From contig OZ022259.1 of NCBI GenBank assembly GCA_963978905.1, positions 12,772,001 to 12,836,000 of the forward strand: a stretch of DNA of 64,000 nt, given 5' to 3'. The position numbers and the translations under genes are program-made. The stretch comes from Trichostrongylus colubriformis (taxonomy: Eukaryota; Nematoda; Chromadorea; Rhabditida; Trichostrongylidae). Within the stretch, counting starts at the first letter, position 1; the number at the start of each line of letters is the position of its first letter. A model generated the notes under the pieces. That model saw nothing but the letters and a program-made list of their open reading frames with translations, was not told the DNA's origin and made no database searches. Of the stretch, positions 10,719 to 23,750 are shown piece after piece.

Positions 10719-13400
10719 CACTAACATGAGCCCCTATAGATCCTTTCTCTCCGGTACTTTTCTTCTGTTTATTTTGATTTTGTAGTTACTGTGGTTTGAC
10801 AATTGACAGTTTACAGTAAAAGCACGAACATTGAATATAAGACGAAATCAAACTTTAAAAAGCTATAACCGTAAAATGATCACTTAACAAAAAAACACAA
10901 ATTTTATATAATTCGACTAACTTTCATGGTAGATCGTCGTCATTCACGTGACTTGACATATATGGAAAACGTTAAAAAAATTGCTGCGGAAATGATAAGA
11001 AGCGTTCTTGCACGAAGATGGGGATGATATTGGAGCGCGCCTAGAAAAAGAGGAAAACGAAAAACCCGGGGGATACTGCAGTAAATAGAAAGTGATGAAA
11101 AAAATGAAAAAAAGGAATAATGAAAAATATGAAAAAATATGCCCTGTAGACCGGAGGAAATTTCAAATGGCACAGAATATTCGGGGAGATGTTCCCTGTT
11201 ACATAAGGTAACCATTTCATACATATAAATTAGTTACGTAAGTTCAACATTTAATATAAATAAAGTGGCACTGATTGCTTGAAGAGCGTTCTGACACATG
11301 AAACTCTGGGTTATCTGTTATAATTCGACTAGAATCTGTCAAGTGGATTTTGGCTCAGAAAGAAATTAATCAAAATAACCAGAAATTAATCAACTAATCA
11401 AAAAAGCTCAAATGGAATATTTTGTTTTTGATGCTTATTTCCGTTATTACGCAGCGGTACGCATATTGTTTCAAGGGTGCTCTGACAACGAGGTAGGGCA
11501 ACACCCTCGGTTCCAGTGTGAATTCAAACCTTATGGTAGAGCAATGCATAAGCACGATCGCCGGAAATATAGGTGCAAGTTCGAGTCCCAATCGAGCCGA
11601 TTCTAGCCAAAAACGTTGCTTGATAAAATTTAATAATTGAGTCTCCTTGTCAGAATTCGAGCGGATATAGTAACGGAGTGACCAAGTTTTTGTTTCGCAC
11701 ATGTACAGTAACGATATCCTCCCACTGCGTTCATCAGTGATAGCGGAAGGTCGACCTCTCGTCATAAATAGTTGTAAATTTATAACAGAATCGAACAATT
11801 AATGTGGATAAGACCGCACTAAAAATATTTGAAACGACTCCATTAATAAAATTCATAACTCACTGTTTTATTCTTCGTAGTTGCATAGACTGCTGGTAGA
11901 ATCAGTAGTAATAATATCAGCATAATTGCCCTGGAATTTCTCGTATATAGTGGGAATAAGAAAAAAAACCAAGAGAAGGTCACCATATGAGCCAGTCAAA
12001 GAAGGACTCGGTGCTTCAATACACGACAAGTAATCGAATTAATGGGTTTATCACAGAATATCAAGAAAATTATTAAGAAAAACAAGAGAACATGAGCATC
12101 GTTGCACGAGTACTACTCCTAAACACTAGAAAAGCAAACATGGCAAAGGCAGATGTAGTGTAGCGCCAAGGGGCGCTGCTACATATACTTGCGCTGGCCA
12201 GAGCTCAGATATCGGATCGATGCCCTCTCCCCATATTAACCATTCAGAGACTAGAGCAATCTGAAATGAAAGTACATTTTTGTATCGGTTTGCTTGCACC
12301 TCAAAAACAATTGGGTGTTTGAAAACGTATCGCAATGCCATTACGATAATTTGTGAGAGTGGAATGCGTGGCCCATTCTCAGCGGGACAGTTCAAAGCAT
12401 GATGCATTACCCTCCACGAATAATTTCTTGGCTAAAGCAAAGGAAATGGAAAGCCTGGGACAGCGACTATGAAAGATGTGAGGCTGTTGCTGAGATTGAG
12501 ATGAATCCTGTGCCGTAGATATGACTATGCAATGGATTCTTCTCATTTACCTTTTGAAAGCTAGTGCAGCGATTGCAAAGAAAAGATCTTGGAAGAGCAT
12601 AAGCAGTGCTAGAAGTAACGCATAAAGGGCAAAATGTGTGACGCTGACGAATTCCCTCGAGACGCGCCGCGTACCCGACTTCCTGCTATGATTGTAAGCG
12701 CTTTTCACAGCTTACATACATGCATGACCCACATATGGTGACCAAAAATCAGAAAATTGGCAAACTCGGTGAATATTAGAAAAACTACTCAATCAAGAGA
12801 GGGTGAGAATGGAAAATTGCAATCAGGAGCGCTGCAAAGCTGCCGGCCATATGTAATTAAGTGGGGGAAAGACGATCAAAACAGAAGGTAAACAAAAACA
12901 AGTGGCAAGACGCATCGTGGATATCAGTATGAAAAATAAACGTGAGAAGCCGTATTGTTTGATGTTCGCATTCAAGCACTATGAATGACCGACGAATAAA
13001 CCACCTGAGACAACTAGTTGCTCAGATTGTAAGCATAGATGTACACCAGTTCAGCTAAGAACCCATCCACTACTACAACACCCATTACATGGACGGTTCG
13101 ATGTGGATGAGTTCCAACAATAACATAGCATACACGTTCTGAATTATAAAAACGAAGAAATAAAGACCGACTCGGACGGGATGGTAGCCACAGAGATCTA
13201 AAATTGAGTTACCTCGATGGCGACAACCAAAATTACCTGAAAGGAAACAATCCCCCTCATAATTGTAGGTGACCCTATAACACACGATATGTGACCCAAT
13301 TCAAAAAAAAACCCATCAAATATGATGATAACTTGGAGGGGAGGCGAGTAGGTAACCGGGATTAAAGGCATACTTCACGATAACCAGATAAGCGGCCTAT
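10719..13400. other. AT-rich intergenic stretch, no supported gene
   Basis: Open frames are short or lack splice context. A weak tRNA-like patch lies at about 11535-11600, with ATGGTAGAGCA followed 44 bases later by AGTTCGAGTCCC, but no acceptor stem pairs. A patch at about 12340-12420 resembles short blocks near 8160-8250. Nothing can be annotated confidently. Confidence 0.3.
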
Positions 13401-13469
13401 CTTCCTAGGTGTACACAATTTCTTGGGTAAATATCCAGGCAGTTTTTGCATTACCGTGGTGCTACATTA

Positions 13470-13840
13470 CGGTGCCACACCTGCTCGATCCCACTCCGAA
13501 GAACCTACTCGAGCTTCATTTTTGGTCAGTTAAGCAAAATGAGCAAAATGTGGGATGTGAGGGGGGGGGTTGGAGTGGACTCGTGCAGGTGCAGCCCGTA
13601 TGGATCGCGGTGGTTATGCAAAAACGGTGCAATTTGGATAGTTACACAGGGAGCTACTGCTGCAAGAAGGGAGTACTTCTCGTCGGTGTCTCAGGGTGTC
13701 TTTCTGGAACCTTACAAGCAGGGGTCGTCGTAGATAATCATGGTTACTACTAGGATACTGAGTTATGGGCAAAAGCTTCGATGTCGGACGGGACTCCAAC
13801 CCGCACTTCATGCTAAAGCATCCTAGTAGTAACTTTCGCT
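13470..13840. repeat. Dispersed repeat with a terminal hairpin
   Basis: The part at 13480-13660 resembles 54255-54425. Shared order: TCGA..C.ACTCCGA, TTGGTCA.TT.AGCAAAATG, a GGGTTGGAGT-like block, GGTGCAGCC and TGGATAGTTA. At 13737-13757 and 13819-13834 a 16-base segment, GTTACTACTAGGAT, recurs in inverted orientation. Between the arms, on the minus strand, is a B-box-like GGGTTGGAGTCCC. The tRNA-like piece has no closable acceptor stem, so it is not called a tRNA. Confidence 0.45.
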
Positions 13841-14339
13841 CGCGGGCCGCGGCGATAATCAGCAGCTATCTAAACAGTATTGCATTTTTTATTAGTATTG
13901 CCACTAAATAGTACAAACTATGATTATCAGTTGGCAACTTGCCTCTTTTGGAGATCACCGACCCAAAAATCATTGAAAAGGAAATCGTCGTCGAGGTAGT
14001 GATGTTCCCCTGAGTATCCTTCAGCCCATGCTTGGCCCTGCCTCCCAAAGGACGGCAAGTGTCTACACCCTTGGTTGCTCGGTTTAGAGCGGATGCGTTC
14101 CTTAGTGCCTTTGACTCATATTATGAGCAATGCCCATAACTTCGCACATTCTTCTTTACTTAAACCAAAAGCGCATGATTCATTTCGTAAATGTGGTCAT
14201 AAGCTCGCTTTCTCGTGCTTTTTACGCATCTTCTCCTCCACTGGTGTTTCGACACCTTCGGAAACAGCCATTGAGGCTCAAAGGAATTGTAAAAAAAAGG
14301 CAGATTGGGATGAAAATAATGTACCATCGGACCGAAACT

Positions 14340-14440
14340 AAGAGTCGAGGATTAATCGACAGGGGGGTCATATTTGACCGGATAGGAGGGTGGAGGTCGT
14401 ACCTTCAGAGGTCAGCGATAAGCACTCAAATCTAAACTTT
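14340..14440 (-). repeat. Relic of a hAT-like element end, minus strand
   Basis: Read on the minus strand it runs GTGCTTATCGCTGACCTCTG, polypyrimidine, ATGACCCCCCTGTCGATTAA and TCCTCGACTC. This matches the block order of 4194-4322 and of the right end of the intact element. Terminal CAGGG and a duplication are not visible. Confidence 0.35.
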
Positions 14441-14899
14441 CAATAAGCAGATGAGAAGCGGAGGGTATTTCACCGCAAATCCGTGTGACAAAATGTAAAA
14501 TAAATATTTTTGGCGCAGGAAAGAATATGCAACAATAAAACACATTGCCACTATGCTCTGGCAACAGTTAGTGGTATATTAGAGGTCAAAAAAAGGGGAT
14601 CGTACCTGGTCGCCATAGAGGAGGGGGTCATACCTGAGAGTGCTCTGGCTGAAGCAGTCATTGAAGGAAATCTTTGTTGCTTACGTATGTGTCGAAAGAA
14701 GAAATGAACAAGCGAAAGCACACTGTGTAACAATGAATGAAGAGGATTCCGGCATAAAAACATCTATTGTTAACAGGAGAAGCCGACGAACGAGTGGGAG
14801 CTCTTCATATCACAACAACCACTTCATGGATGGGAAAAGAAGAGATCGATGTGGAAATACTCGTGTGAGCTAGTTGGATTGGCGATGAGTAAGCGAAAG

Positions 14900-15600
14900 A
14901 GAGAGGTGACCGAGTCAAGGCAAGTCAAGGCGAATGGGGCTGTTTCGTCATCGCGTGTTTTTTTTTACTCTGACGAAATCAGCGAGCGAAAAAAATAGGA
15001 GAACGCAGGTGTTATGGAAACATCCCACCGTTGTCCTTTTTTAATAGATGGATTGAAAAAATATTGCGTCGCTAAAGCCAACCCTGAAAACATTAATGGA
15101 ATTCTGCGTGTTCTGAACCTGACAAAAGTGCCCCAGACGGCCTAAGAATGCCCTGAGAAAAGCGCGAAAACGAGTTTTATCGCCTTCTGCTATAGGCCGA
15201 TTACCTGATGCTTTTCTACCAATGTTGCATGCATTTCTGGAATCTTTCACATTCAGGAACGTCTGAAGAAAAACTTTCATTGAATCCTGATAAACGTAAA
15301 GTAAAATCTTTTGTAATCCTAATTTGCGTTAGAAATGCGAAGAAAACTAGTTTTTTTCGTTTCATTTCTTTCTTGATGACGCACTACGACAAAATTATTT
15401 CTCCCACTTTCTTTAGAGAGAAAATACAGAGAAAAATCATAAGCACCTTCATGGAATGAAAACTATGAGCTCACTGAACTGTTTCCAGTGCTCACGCCAC
15501 CCAAGACCTCGCCGTCACCAGACATGAGTTCATGAAAAAATTATCGGAAATGATGATATTATAGTCACTTTCCAAGCCAGGCAACGCCCATGTGGTGACA
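14900..15600. other. Intergenic, no supported gene
   Basis: Several open frames of 80 codons or fewer occur, without exon-like boundaries on both sides and without any motif I recognise. Confidence 0.25.
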
Positions 15601-15616
15601 AATGGAGATCAAATTA

Positions 15617-16448
15617 TCAATGTAATTAATTTATACACCCGCAAAGACCAGTCGGTATCTAAGGTGCATACATACCTCCCGCCACGAATATGTGGGAGAA
15701 AAGACAGGAGAGGCTTCAGCAAGTAATGCTGTTTGATCGAATGAGATGTATGGGATTCATTCATAAAGCACAAAGAAATCAAAAAAGCAAACATTCATAA
15801 GGAACTTTGGCATATTATCGAAAGCCACATGGAGGGTGTGAATGCCTGCATTCTGCATGGAATACTCGGCACCAACAAAACGAGGTTGTATTTCTGAAGC
15901 AGAAAACGTTGTTGAGGAGGAATGAATTCGGGGATTCGATGTCTACTGGACAAACAGTGAGACGGACGTTGATTGTTGGCGCGAGCAGACGATCGTCACT
16001 CAAGACGATGACCACTTGACTGAGCAACAACCACGAACACGCTGTGAAATGCATCCATTCCAAAACAAACATCTAAATCCCACACAAACAACCTGAAGAA
16101 AATCAATCTGGAATAATCGAACCACTGAAAGATGACAGCAGATTATAAGCCGCTGAACGAGCAACAAATCGCTCGACGGTGTTCTGTGTTCAGTATGAGG
16201 AGCGCCTCCGCCCTCGCAGTGATTTTCTAAATTTTAAGATGAAGTTTTTTAGTGTTTTTAGCCCCTCAAACAAACTTGGTACCAACCCACCTACTCCGGC
16301 GGGCACGCAGGCCAGGCTGCCATGGACAAGCATTGACGCATGATTTGATCACTCCACCGTGAATGTGTCACTCACCACCTTCGCCCATTGTCTAAATTAC
16401 CGCTGTAATTAATTTATACACTAGCAAAGACCAGCCGGTATCTAAGAA
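15617..16448 (+). repeat. Pair of direct repeats about 45 bp long, 783 bp apart
   Basis: TGTAATTAATTTATACAC followed by GCAAAGACCAG and CGGTATCTAAG occurs at 15618-15663 and again at about 16403-16448 with few differences. The intervening 740 bases have no recognisable coding content. It could be two copies of a repeat end or a decayed element bounded by direct repeats. I cannot decide. Confidence 0.5.
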
Positions 16449-16884
16449 ATTTGCTGCCACTTCTGAGCTCCGAATGGATAGATCGCACGCTGAAAAATTA
16501 AGGTGTTCGTGGGTCATGCAAGCGTAAGCGATGCTTAGGAGCACTCCGTTGCCCCCAGCATTCAACACCAATAGCGATTTTCTCCCGAAGCATAATTTCA
16601 AAAACTCCACCTTTTTGTAACCTCGGCACAACTTGTGGGTCATGTTTTTGCTTTACTAGCGAGTTTTTAAATGGGACCATTATTCCTGAAGAGCACGGTG
16701 AATTTTACATTTCTACCCTAGCTAACATACTAGCCGTGATTGTGAGCTCAGGCTCCCTACAGCGGTGTGGCCTGTGAAGAAGGCGATGTGGTGAAATGTT
16801 GACATGAAGAAAAGGTTCCAATGAGAAACCTCGTTGGTAAAGCAAGACCATAACTATTTAGCATAATATTACTTCGGATCAAAG

Positions 16885-17165
16885 GTGTTTTAGGGACAGA
16901 TGGCGCAGCTACCACTAGTATAGTCCGGGGATCAAATTTTGAATTAGTGTCCACTCAATGCCAAAAGAGCCTTCCATTTGTAGGATGGCAGGCAGATAGA
17001 GAGATTGGTAGGCAGATACCGCAATCGGGAGTGGGAATGAAAATACTGGTCGCACATCAAGTGGAGCCCATAAACTAGTTCATGATCGAAACTGTTCTAG
17101 GCGGGCCACAAATGATTCTGAATGGAAGTAGAGTGCGTGGCGCAACCCATCACGATGATCACCAA
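16885..17165 (+). mobile_element. Old, diverged SINE copy
   Basis: Plus-strand order matches the SINE family: GGGACAGATGGCGCAG, GTCCGGGGATCAAATTTTG (B-box-like block), GCCTTCCATTTG, then GATTCTGAATGGAAGTAGAG and GCGTGGCGCAACCC near the 3' end. The middle has diverged strongly. No target duplication seen. Confidence 0.5.
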
Positions 17166-17329
17166 AGCGGGATGCTCTACTTGTCCAGTATAATTCTACA
17201 TTATCTAGCAAGAAATAGATACGGGTAGGGATCGGCATGGGATTGTACATCAGAGGGATCAAAAAGTTGTTTCTCATTTATACTGAAGTAGCATGTAACA
17301 TTCATAAAATTTGAAAACAATAGTTATGT

Positions 17330-18600
17330 AATTTGAATTTTGAAAACTTTAAACTATGCGTTGCAGGAAACCGTTTTTTCGAATTGCCAGTTCGCCCCTA
17401 ACTTTGAGAGCTTTATATGCACTTCCGTTGACGCAGCATGACAAAATTGTCACATGTGTCTCAGTGAGCCGTCATCTGAATCCCTCAGTCCCTGAGGGCC
17501 CAGAATTATACTAACATTACACTCGGAAAGTGATTTGCAGAGCAAAAGCTCCGATTTCAATTTGTAAATTACGATAACCATTAAAAAATTGATTTAAAAG
17601 AATAATTTTGAGAAAATAATTTTTCCAGCCCAAAATTCAGCTTCAGCTTGGAATTTTAGACTTCCTAGTCTGCAATGACATTTTCAAGTTTCTTATTTCG
17701 GAAAGGCAATTGAATGACTTTAAAAAATTAGCTGAAGTGAGTGAGGAGAGAAAGAAGAGGGAACAGGATGAATTCAGGTATTCGTTTTTACAGAGTGGTT
17801 GCGAGCCCAGCGTCGAGAAAAACCCTCAAACTCTCAAGGTGTCTCCCTGAACAAGTTCGTCAAAAATACCTGATATATTGTATGGTTATAGGTTGGCGAC
17901 CTTTTTCAAATATCACTACCCAATCCAAAAATCAACAGAAAAGGGGAGGTAGTCTAAGATTCCTGAAGGAATTTTTAAAAAGACGCCCTCCCCCCCTTTT
18001 CTCCAGTCTTTAAGAATTCTTTAACACAACTTAACCTTAACCTTAGCATAAAATCCAGAATTTTTGAACGAGATCAGTTTCCGATGACAAAACCGTTCCC
18101 ATAAGGCTAAAGAATAATTCCTGCAACATTTTCCACGCAAATTTTTGGAAAGTTCCAAAATTTTTTGTGGATGTGATTTATGGAGAGGGTCCCCAATTCG
18201 ATTGAGCAGTTTGTCTGGATTACTCCGATGTGAAGGCCTACGGTAAAAATGGCGATTATTCGAGAAGGACGCTGAATGCTCTCTCTCCACGAGTGTCGCC
18301 TGAGCTTAAACGCGAACGACGAGGCCATGATTATCATGGATATGACAGTGCTGCAATATGATTTTATTTCATCCTCATTTTGAATTTTCGCCTTTTGAAT
18401 TTTTAAGTTTTCAAATATTAAATATATCTCGATATGTCTGCATAAATAAATAGTGAATACACAAAATTATTTTCCAAAAAATTTCTATTCGGTTGAGAAG
18501 ACCGAAATGGGAAGATCGAAAGCAAAAAAGATTTTGCAAAAATTTTCCTACAGCCTAATACATAATACATATGTAGTCATACATTCAGCGCCTTTCATAA
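17330..18600. other. AT-rich stretch with a possible element end
   Basis: At 18545-18565 the sequence TTTTCCTACAGCCTAATAC resembles the inverted end of a mariner. A facing TTAGGCTGTAGGACAATTTT occurs only far away at 50170. No partner end was found nearby, so no element is called. No gene is supported. Confidence 0.25.
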
Positions 18601-18904
18601 GTGTGATGCTGAAACTGTTCAGATGGCGATAGCCGACAATGAGGGCGTTTAGAAGAAGACGACTATAGTTCATATGTTCTGCTATGGAAACCACTGAGGC
18701 AGTCAAAATCTCAAACTCGACCGCTCCGTCCACTCCACTGCCTATCCCTCCCTTGAGAGTATCGTTCCTTGAAAACCCTTCCCTACTTGAATTGGTTGTT
18801 GGAATAATCCCATTATACTGCTGCTGTATGCAAATGTTCCCAGTGACATTTAATCCCACGAGAAAATAATTGGGCAAATTCAGAAGTCTTGCTGTCCTAG
18901 TGAA

Positions 18905-19210
18905 GATCCTTGAGCAACGAACAGAAGGAACCGGGATGATTCGAGAAGGAACCGGGAAGGGGAATATGGGAAAAATGACTTTTTTGAAACGAATATCCAA
19001 AGTGAAAAGCGATAATAACTGGAGAAACCCGGACCCAAAAGCGCGAAATCGTGATGTGTATTCGCATCTCTGCGCACCTCTTCATCACTTCTCCGAGTTG
19101 CTCGCTGTAGAACATGTCGTTTGTTGTCTCGTAGGGTGTATTTCAGTCATTCACGATGATGTGAAATTAGTGAAAGAACAAGCAGCAGCAATAAATTGAA
19201 ACAATGAATG
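18905..19210 (-). repeat. Dispersed repeat R, minus-strand copy
   Basis: Its reverse complement matches 23330-23560, 40540-40830 and 51600-51870. Shared order: CATCATC, TGAAATACA and CTACGAGACAACA, then CAACTCGGA. A GCGAATACACATCAC block, TTATCGCTT and a CCGGTTCCTT block follow. Non-coding; four copies in the window. Class unknown. Confidence 0.6.
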
Positions 19211-20179
19211 AGAGAATAAGCGAAATTGTAAGAGAAAAGTGTTCATAGTGGGAAAAATCATTTCAATTCACACTGGACGTCATAACAAAGTGTCGTTACA
19301 ATGTCTGCAACCAAACGAACTGCAAGCATTACGGTAGATCCTACCATAGGCAGAAATTGCCACCTCCTCGTGTCTTTAAAAAGTGAAGGGAAAAAGGCTC
19401 ACATATGTGAGTGAATTGAGGAACGATCGTGTGAGGAGGAAGCTGATCGAGCAATTTTTGCAGAGCATGCAAGTGACAAGTTACGTACGAAAACACGGCA
19501 GGTTATTGAGCGGTACAAAAACAATTAAGAAGATTGCTGTGTGAGAGAGCACAACACCGTTGATGTGCGCCGCTATAGGTGCATGTATGGGCAGATGCAT
19601 GGAGGTAATTGCTGTGGGGAACGTTAGCGAATACTCGTAAAACATCCGCGATCCACTGAAGCGCAAGAGGCTCGAGAAATTCGCTCTAAATCAGCTGGAA
19701 AGTACGCTTTCACAGCTCCCACCTCGTTCTCGAAAACACGAAAAAACGCTAATGTGAGCCTTGTATAAGGAAGTGGCAACAAACTAACCAGGGTGAGTAC
19801 GATAGCTCTTGAGCCTAATTAGAACAAAAATAATAAATTTTGTTGTTGTCAACAGTTCTGCATTGCAGCTGCCAATCCTGATCAAAGTTATTAGAATCTT
19901 TCGCTTATAAAACCTTCATGATAACCTCAAATATCACGAAATGCTTCTATGACACTTTTTTATTTCTTTAGCTCATGAATACATTTTGATTCCTCGTATT
20001 GGTATTGATTATTAGATAATCTTGAGACTTTGGATTACATGATAAAAATTCGATAAAAATTTCAAGAAAATAAAAGCTCGAGACTGCGTATGCTCAAAAT
20101 TTTTATTAAACTTATGGCGCTATGGTGCCACCAGCTGTAGATTTTACGGCGCGTTTTGGGTTGAGTCATTGAGCCATAG

Positions 20180-20590
20180 AGGACGAAAGGATAAAGTTTT
20201 TGTCGTTAATCAATCCCTAGTTTGGATGCCGCGCGCTTCCACGTTTCATTCAGAATCGTGGTGGCAGGTAAACGCGATTTGAAAAAAGTACTGTTTAGTG
20301 GGACAATAGATTTCTGGTGTTGATCGATCCCTCGTTGGAATGCGCCGCGATTCTAGTTCTGTTCAGAATCGTGGTGGTAGGTGAATGCATTTTGTCCTAT
20401 ACACTGACTTGCGGGGCCAAAAGACGTACAAGTCGGTGCTTTAACCTTCCGAGACGAGTCTGTTACCAACTCACCTACCCCCAAGGTATTGAAGACTTGG
20501 ATGGCCTTCACAGGCAGCGAATCGGAATATGATCTTGGCACCATGAGAATGTGAGTGTGCATTGTCTGTCAATACACCACCTCCGCTCTA
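20180..20590 (-). mobile_element. SINE copy preceded by a second SINE 3' fragment
   Basis: A tail fragment (about 20188-20280: GGATAAAGTTTTTGTCG through GAATCGTGGTGGCAGG) is followed by a longer diverged copy (20316-20590) with GGAATGCGCCGC, TTCAGAATCGTGGT, TGACTTGCGG, GTACAAGTCGGTGC and a final CCACCTCCGC. Both run on the minus strand. It reads as one SINE that landed beside or inside another. Confidence 0.6.
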
Positions 20591-21702
20591 AAGTCATAAG
20601 ATGTCGAACCTTATTTGGGATTTGTAGAGCGGCCAGATTGTCATCCGGCTTTCAATGCAAAGCGTCGTCAGTAGGTTTTGCTATGTAGCTCATGAGGTCA
20701 TATTTGATTTGTTGTAAAGACTTTGGCTTCCGATGTGTAAAAAACAGTAGGAGACTCTAAAAGTTCAATAAAATAAACTCAAAAGGCTGTTAAGGTCCCA
20801 AAAGGTTTCTGAAATATGTTGCTGTATTTCGCGGTTCAGAAGCTTCGACAGGACAGGAATGTTGCAGTTTTGTTAAATATACGTGTTACATTACATACAA
20901 ACTCATGTGATCCTGCCCCGAAAACTTTTGCACGGACCTACCCTGCCAGAGACCTCGTGAAGCGAAAAATGGCCAACCCACCCGATGGCACCAACGAATA
21001 ATTGGAGCGCCTACACGTCCGTCGCGACATTTGATATGAGGATGACTCGGCTTCTGTTTGCTTTCTGTTCCCAAATGAATAAAAGAAACTGGTATGATGC
21101 ATATGGCTGCAGGAGTACTAACGAAATGTCAAGCTATGCATATTATGATATGAGCTGAAGGTTGGGAAGCCTTCATGAGGGTTATATTTCATAAGGCTGG
21201 GGAGGGGGTCTAACTGTTCATGCGCCATCTCTCCAGTCTACTATGCACATCAATATATGCAAAAGGGGTGCTCTGTTTGCACATCACATCAACACACACA
21301 CACATTAAAAAGCAGTTAGAGACCTCTCTCTCTGCCCGACGACAGTTGGACAGTTATTGAAGAGTATAGGGATCGCTTGGGCAGACCCCTAAAGAGAAAG
21401 GGTCGGTCGTATATTGCGAGGAATCCCCTCAACGCATCTTTGAACATGTATGAGCTTTCGAGAATCCTGTATTCAAACCTCTATTTATTCATTTTCTGGT
21501 AAATCACCAAGTTCCTCAGATAACGAGTTGGTTACAATTCCCGCTGCTGACTGGATTTCAGCCCGGCGTTGATGAAAAATCAATGATGGATCTTGATCAG
21601 TCTCATGGGAGTATGCGTAGTGAGGATAAATTACAGTGTTGAGTGTTTGAAAACGTTTTTTTTTTCGAAGCAGTAGAAGAACAAGTGAAGTCTCAATCTC
21701 TA

Positions 21703-22219
21703 CAGGGTGATCCATAATTCTTGCAACAAATCGTACCCCTCATCCTACTTCTTTTGGACTATTCAAGATTCATCAGGGTCCGGTATATCAGAGCCTAATA
21801 CAATGCCGATAAAACCACCAGTTATCATAGCTCCATTGTTCGGATAGCACTTGATGAGCCAACAAAATTGCTAATCTGTTGCTGAGCTGAACCGGAGTTT
21901 TTCAAATAAATATCAGAGGTCGAACAGTTCACAATTCATGGCACTGCAGAGAGGAATAATGGAAGAACGTGGAAGCTTCAGAAGTACTGCAAAGTAAAGA
22001 ATTATACCACAGAGTACTATCTGACCCTCATCAAAAGCTTACTCGAAGGATACAGTTACTCGCTTAGCAATCGCACCGAAAAGAGTGAAATCAAATGTGT
22101 ACCATTGATTGTGTTAAGTGAACGTTTAAGTTAAATTATACAAAAGCGCTCGAAGTTACGACTAACCAAAAAAAAGTTGCACTGTAAAAACCGTTTGGTA
22201 GTCTTCATGGGTTACCCTA
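21703..22219. mobile_element. Possible Tc1/mariner-type relic
   Basis: The left end CAGGGTGATCCATAATTC and inverted right end TAGGGTAACCCATGAAG agree at about two-thirds of positions and are each flanked by TA. The interior, about 500 bp, has no recognisable transposase. Divergent ends make this a weak call. Confidence 0.35.
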
Positions 22220-22389
22220 TATATGTATCTATCATAATACCGACTGCTCCTCATCAGACAAGGTCTTGAAAGATCACTGCGTCGCTGGTTATAATATGAA
22301 CCATTTTTTATTCATTGTTATCCGAAAAAAAACATGCAGGAGTTGATCTATCAACTTATACAACAAAAAGGAGTATAAAGAGATATTCT

Positions 22390-23240
22390 GACATTATTTT
22401 ATGAAAAGTTGGCAGTGAAAACTTTGGATTTCATGTCCTGTCCCTCGTGAGTTTTCAGTAAGTAGAAGAGGAGTGGTTGAAAGTCAGAAGCAACAACTTC
22501 AGCAAAATATCTGCGCAGTGATGGCAGAGAGCCCACATCTGCACTGATGATCTCGGAGATTACACGAACGGCAGCATGAAAGCTAAGTAGGGCGTTCAGG
22601 AAGTGGAAATGTGGCCGCAACAAATTAATGCCAGAGTTCCTTAAAAAACCGTGCGTGGAGCAATGCGCGGCAAGGGGCATGCTCAACCTCTTTAACAAAG
22701 CTGATCGCTGGCTAGCGATATCATTTTGGCCTGGCTTTTGTCCTTAGTGAGCCTTTCGCGTGCAGCACACGACTGCCACGCAGCAGATTCACGTGGTTCC
22801 CGAAAGAACTTCAACTAGAATGCTTCAAAAAGATCGTTTGTAACCATGCAATGAGTGAGGGGATAGATCACCCAGAAGAGTCCCATTCATTAGCTGATCA
22901 CTCCTTTCACTTTTCCTCGATGGCGCTCAAAAAATTATTTTCAATTATTCCTTTACTGCCTTTGGGTAACACTTGCAAACATCCTATCGTCACTATCAGC
23001 TTGCCAACCACCCATACTAATCCACTGCCAGTTATCAGACGCAATTGATTTCGGTAATTGGGTGTATGGCGGTAAAGACACCAGAAGGAGGTAATTTTGG
23101 CCTACGGTAGAACAGACGTAGTGTGGACGAGTTCAAGTGGCCGCCATTGCACAAACTCCCCAATTTGACGCCGTGGCATGGTGCCAAGAGAAGATGTTTC
23201 TTTTATAAATTTGCTTTTTCCTTTTACTTTTTCCTTTATC
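22390..23240. other. Intergenic, one protein-like minus-strand frame, no supported gene
   Basis: The minus-strand frame at 22399-22698 (99 codons) has a natural-looking composition, including RYFAEVVASDFQPLLFYLL. It lacks a recognisable motif, and no neighbouring exon joins it. It could be a lone exon or a decayed transposon piece. I leave it uncalled. Confidence 0.25.
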
Positions 23241-23329
23241 CTTTCTTACACTGTTTCTAGATGTACTTACATGAATGCTAATGTAGTTGGGAATGGACAC
23301 TCCACTGCGCTGGGAGTCAGGTGCTACAA

Positions 23330-23560
23330 CTAATGTTGGACCGTGGCCCGTCTTCTACAGCGGGCAACTCGGAAAGTCAGTGCGATGGTGCGAATGAGGC
23401 ACGAATACACACCGTAGCGATGCACTTTTGAATTCGGGTTTTTTCACCGATTATCGCTTCTAACCCTCTGCGTTCGTTACAAAATGCTCATTTCTTTGTA
23501 TTTTTCTCTTGTTTCGGATCCCTTCCGGTTCCTTTGAGAGAAAAATCGCGCAGCCGCGTG
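23330..23560 (+). repeat. Dispersed repeat R, plus-strand copy
   Basis: It contains CAACTCGGAAAGTCAGTG, a CACGAATACACAC block, CGATTATCGCTTCTAAC, TTACAAAATG and TTCCGGTTCCTTTGAGAG in the same order as the copies at 40540-40830 and 51600-51870. Confidence 0.6.
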
Positions 23561-23750
23561 CGACGATCACGCACGTGTTGTCCAATTCCGACTGGGGCAG
23601 CACATTTGCGCCAGAGCTACAGTGCTCCTACAAAATGGGGTTTTTCGTTGTGCTTAGTTTCTTTTGTCAAATAAACAGTTTTTCCAACAGCGACCATAAG
23701 AGAAAAAGGAAATAAGGTGAAAGTAAACGTGTAAACAAGGGAAGAAAAGG

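Noticed and set aside
11535..11600. tRNA-like patch with B-box AGTTCGAGTCCC
   Set aside because: No complete cloverleaf: the acceptor and D stems do not pair. Probably a decayed tRNA-derived repeat.
13775..13835. tRNA-like patch (minus strand) with B-box GGGTTGGAGTCCC and a 5-bp T stem
   Set aside because: No acceptor stem partner is found upstream. It lies inside a dispersed repeat.
21292..21305. Short CA dinucleotide run
   Set aside because: Ordinary microsatellite, too short to be informative.
22399..22698. 99-codon minus-strand frame of natural composition
   Set aside because: No motif, no start or splice context, and no joining exon.
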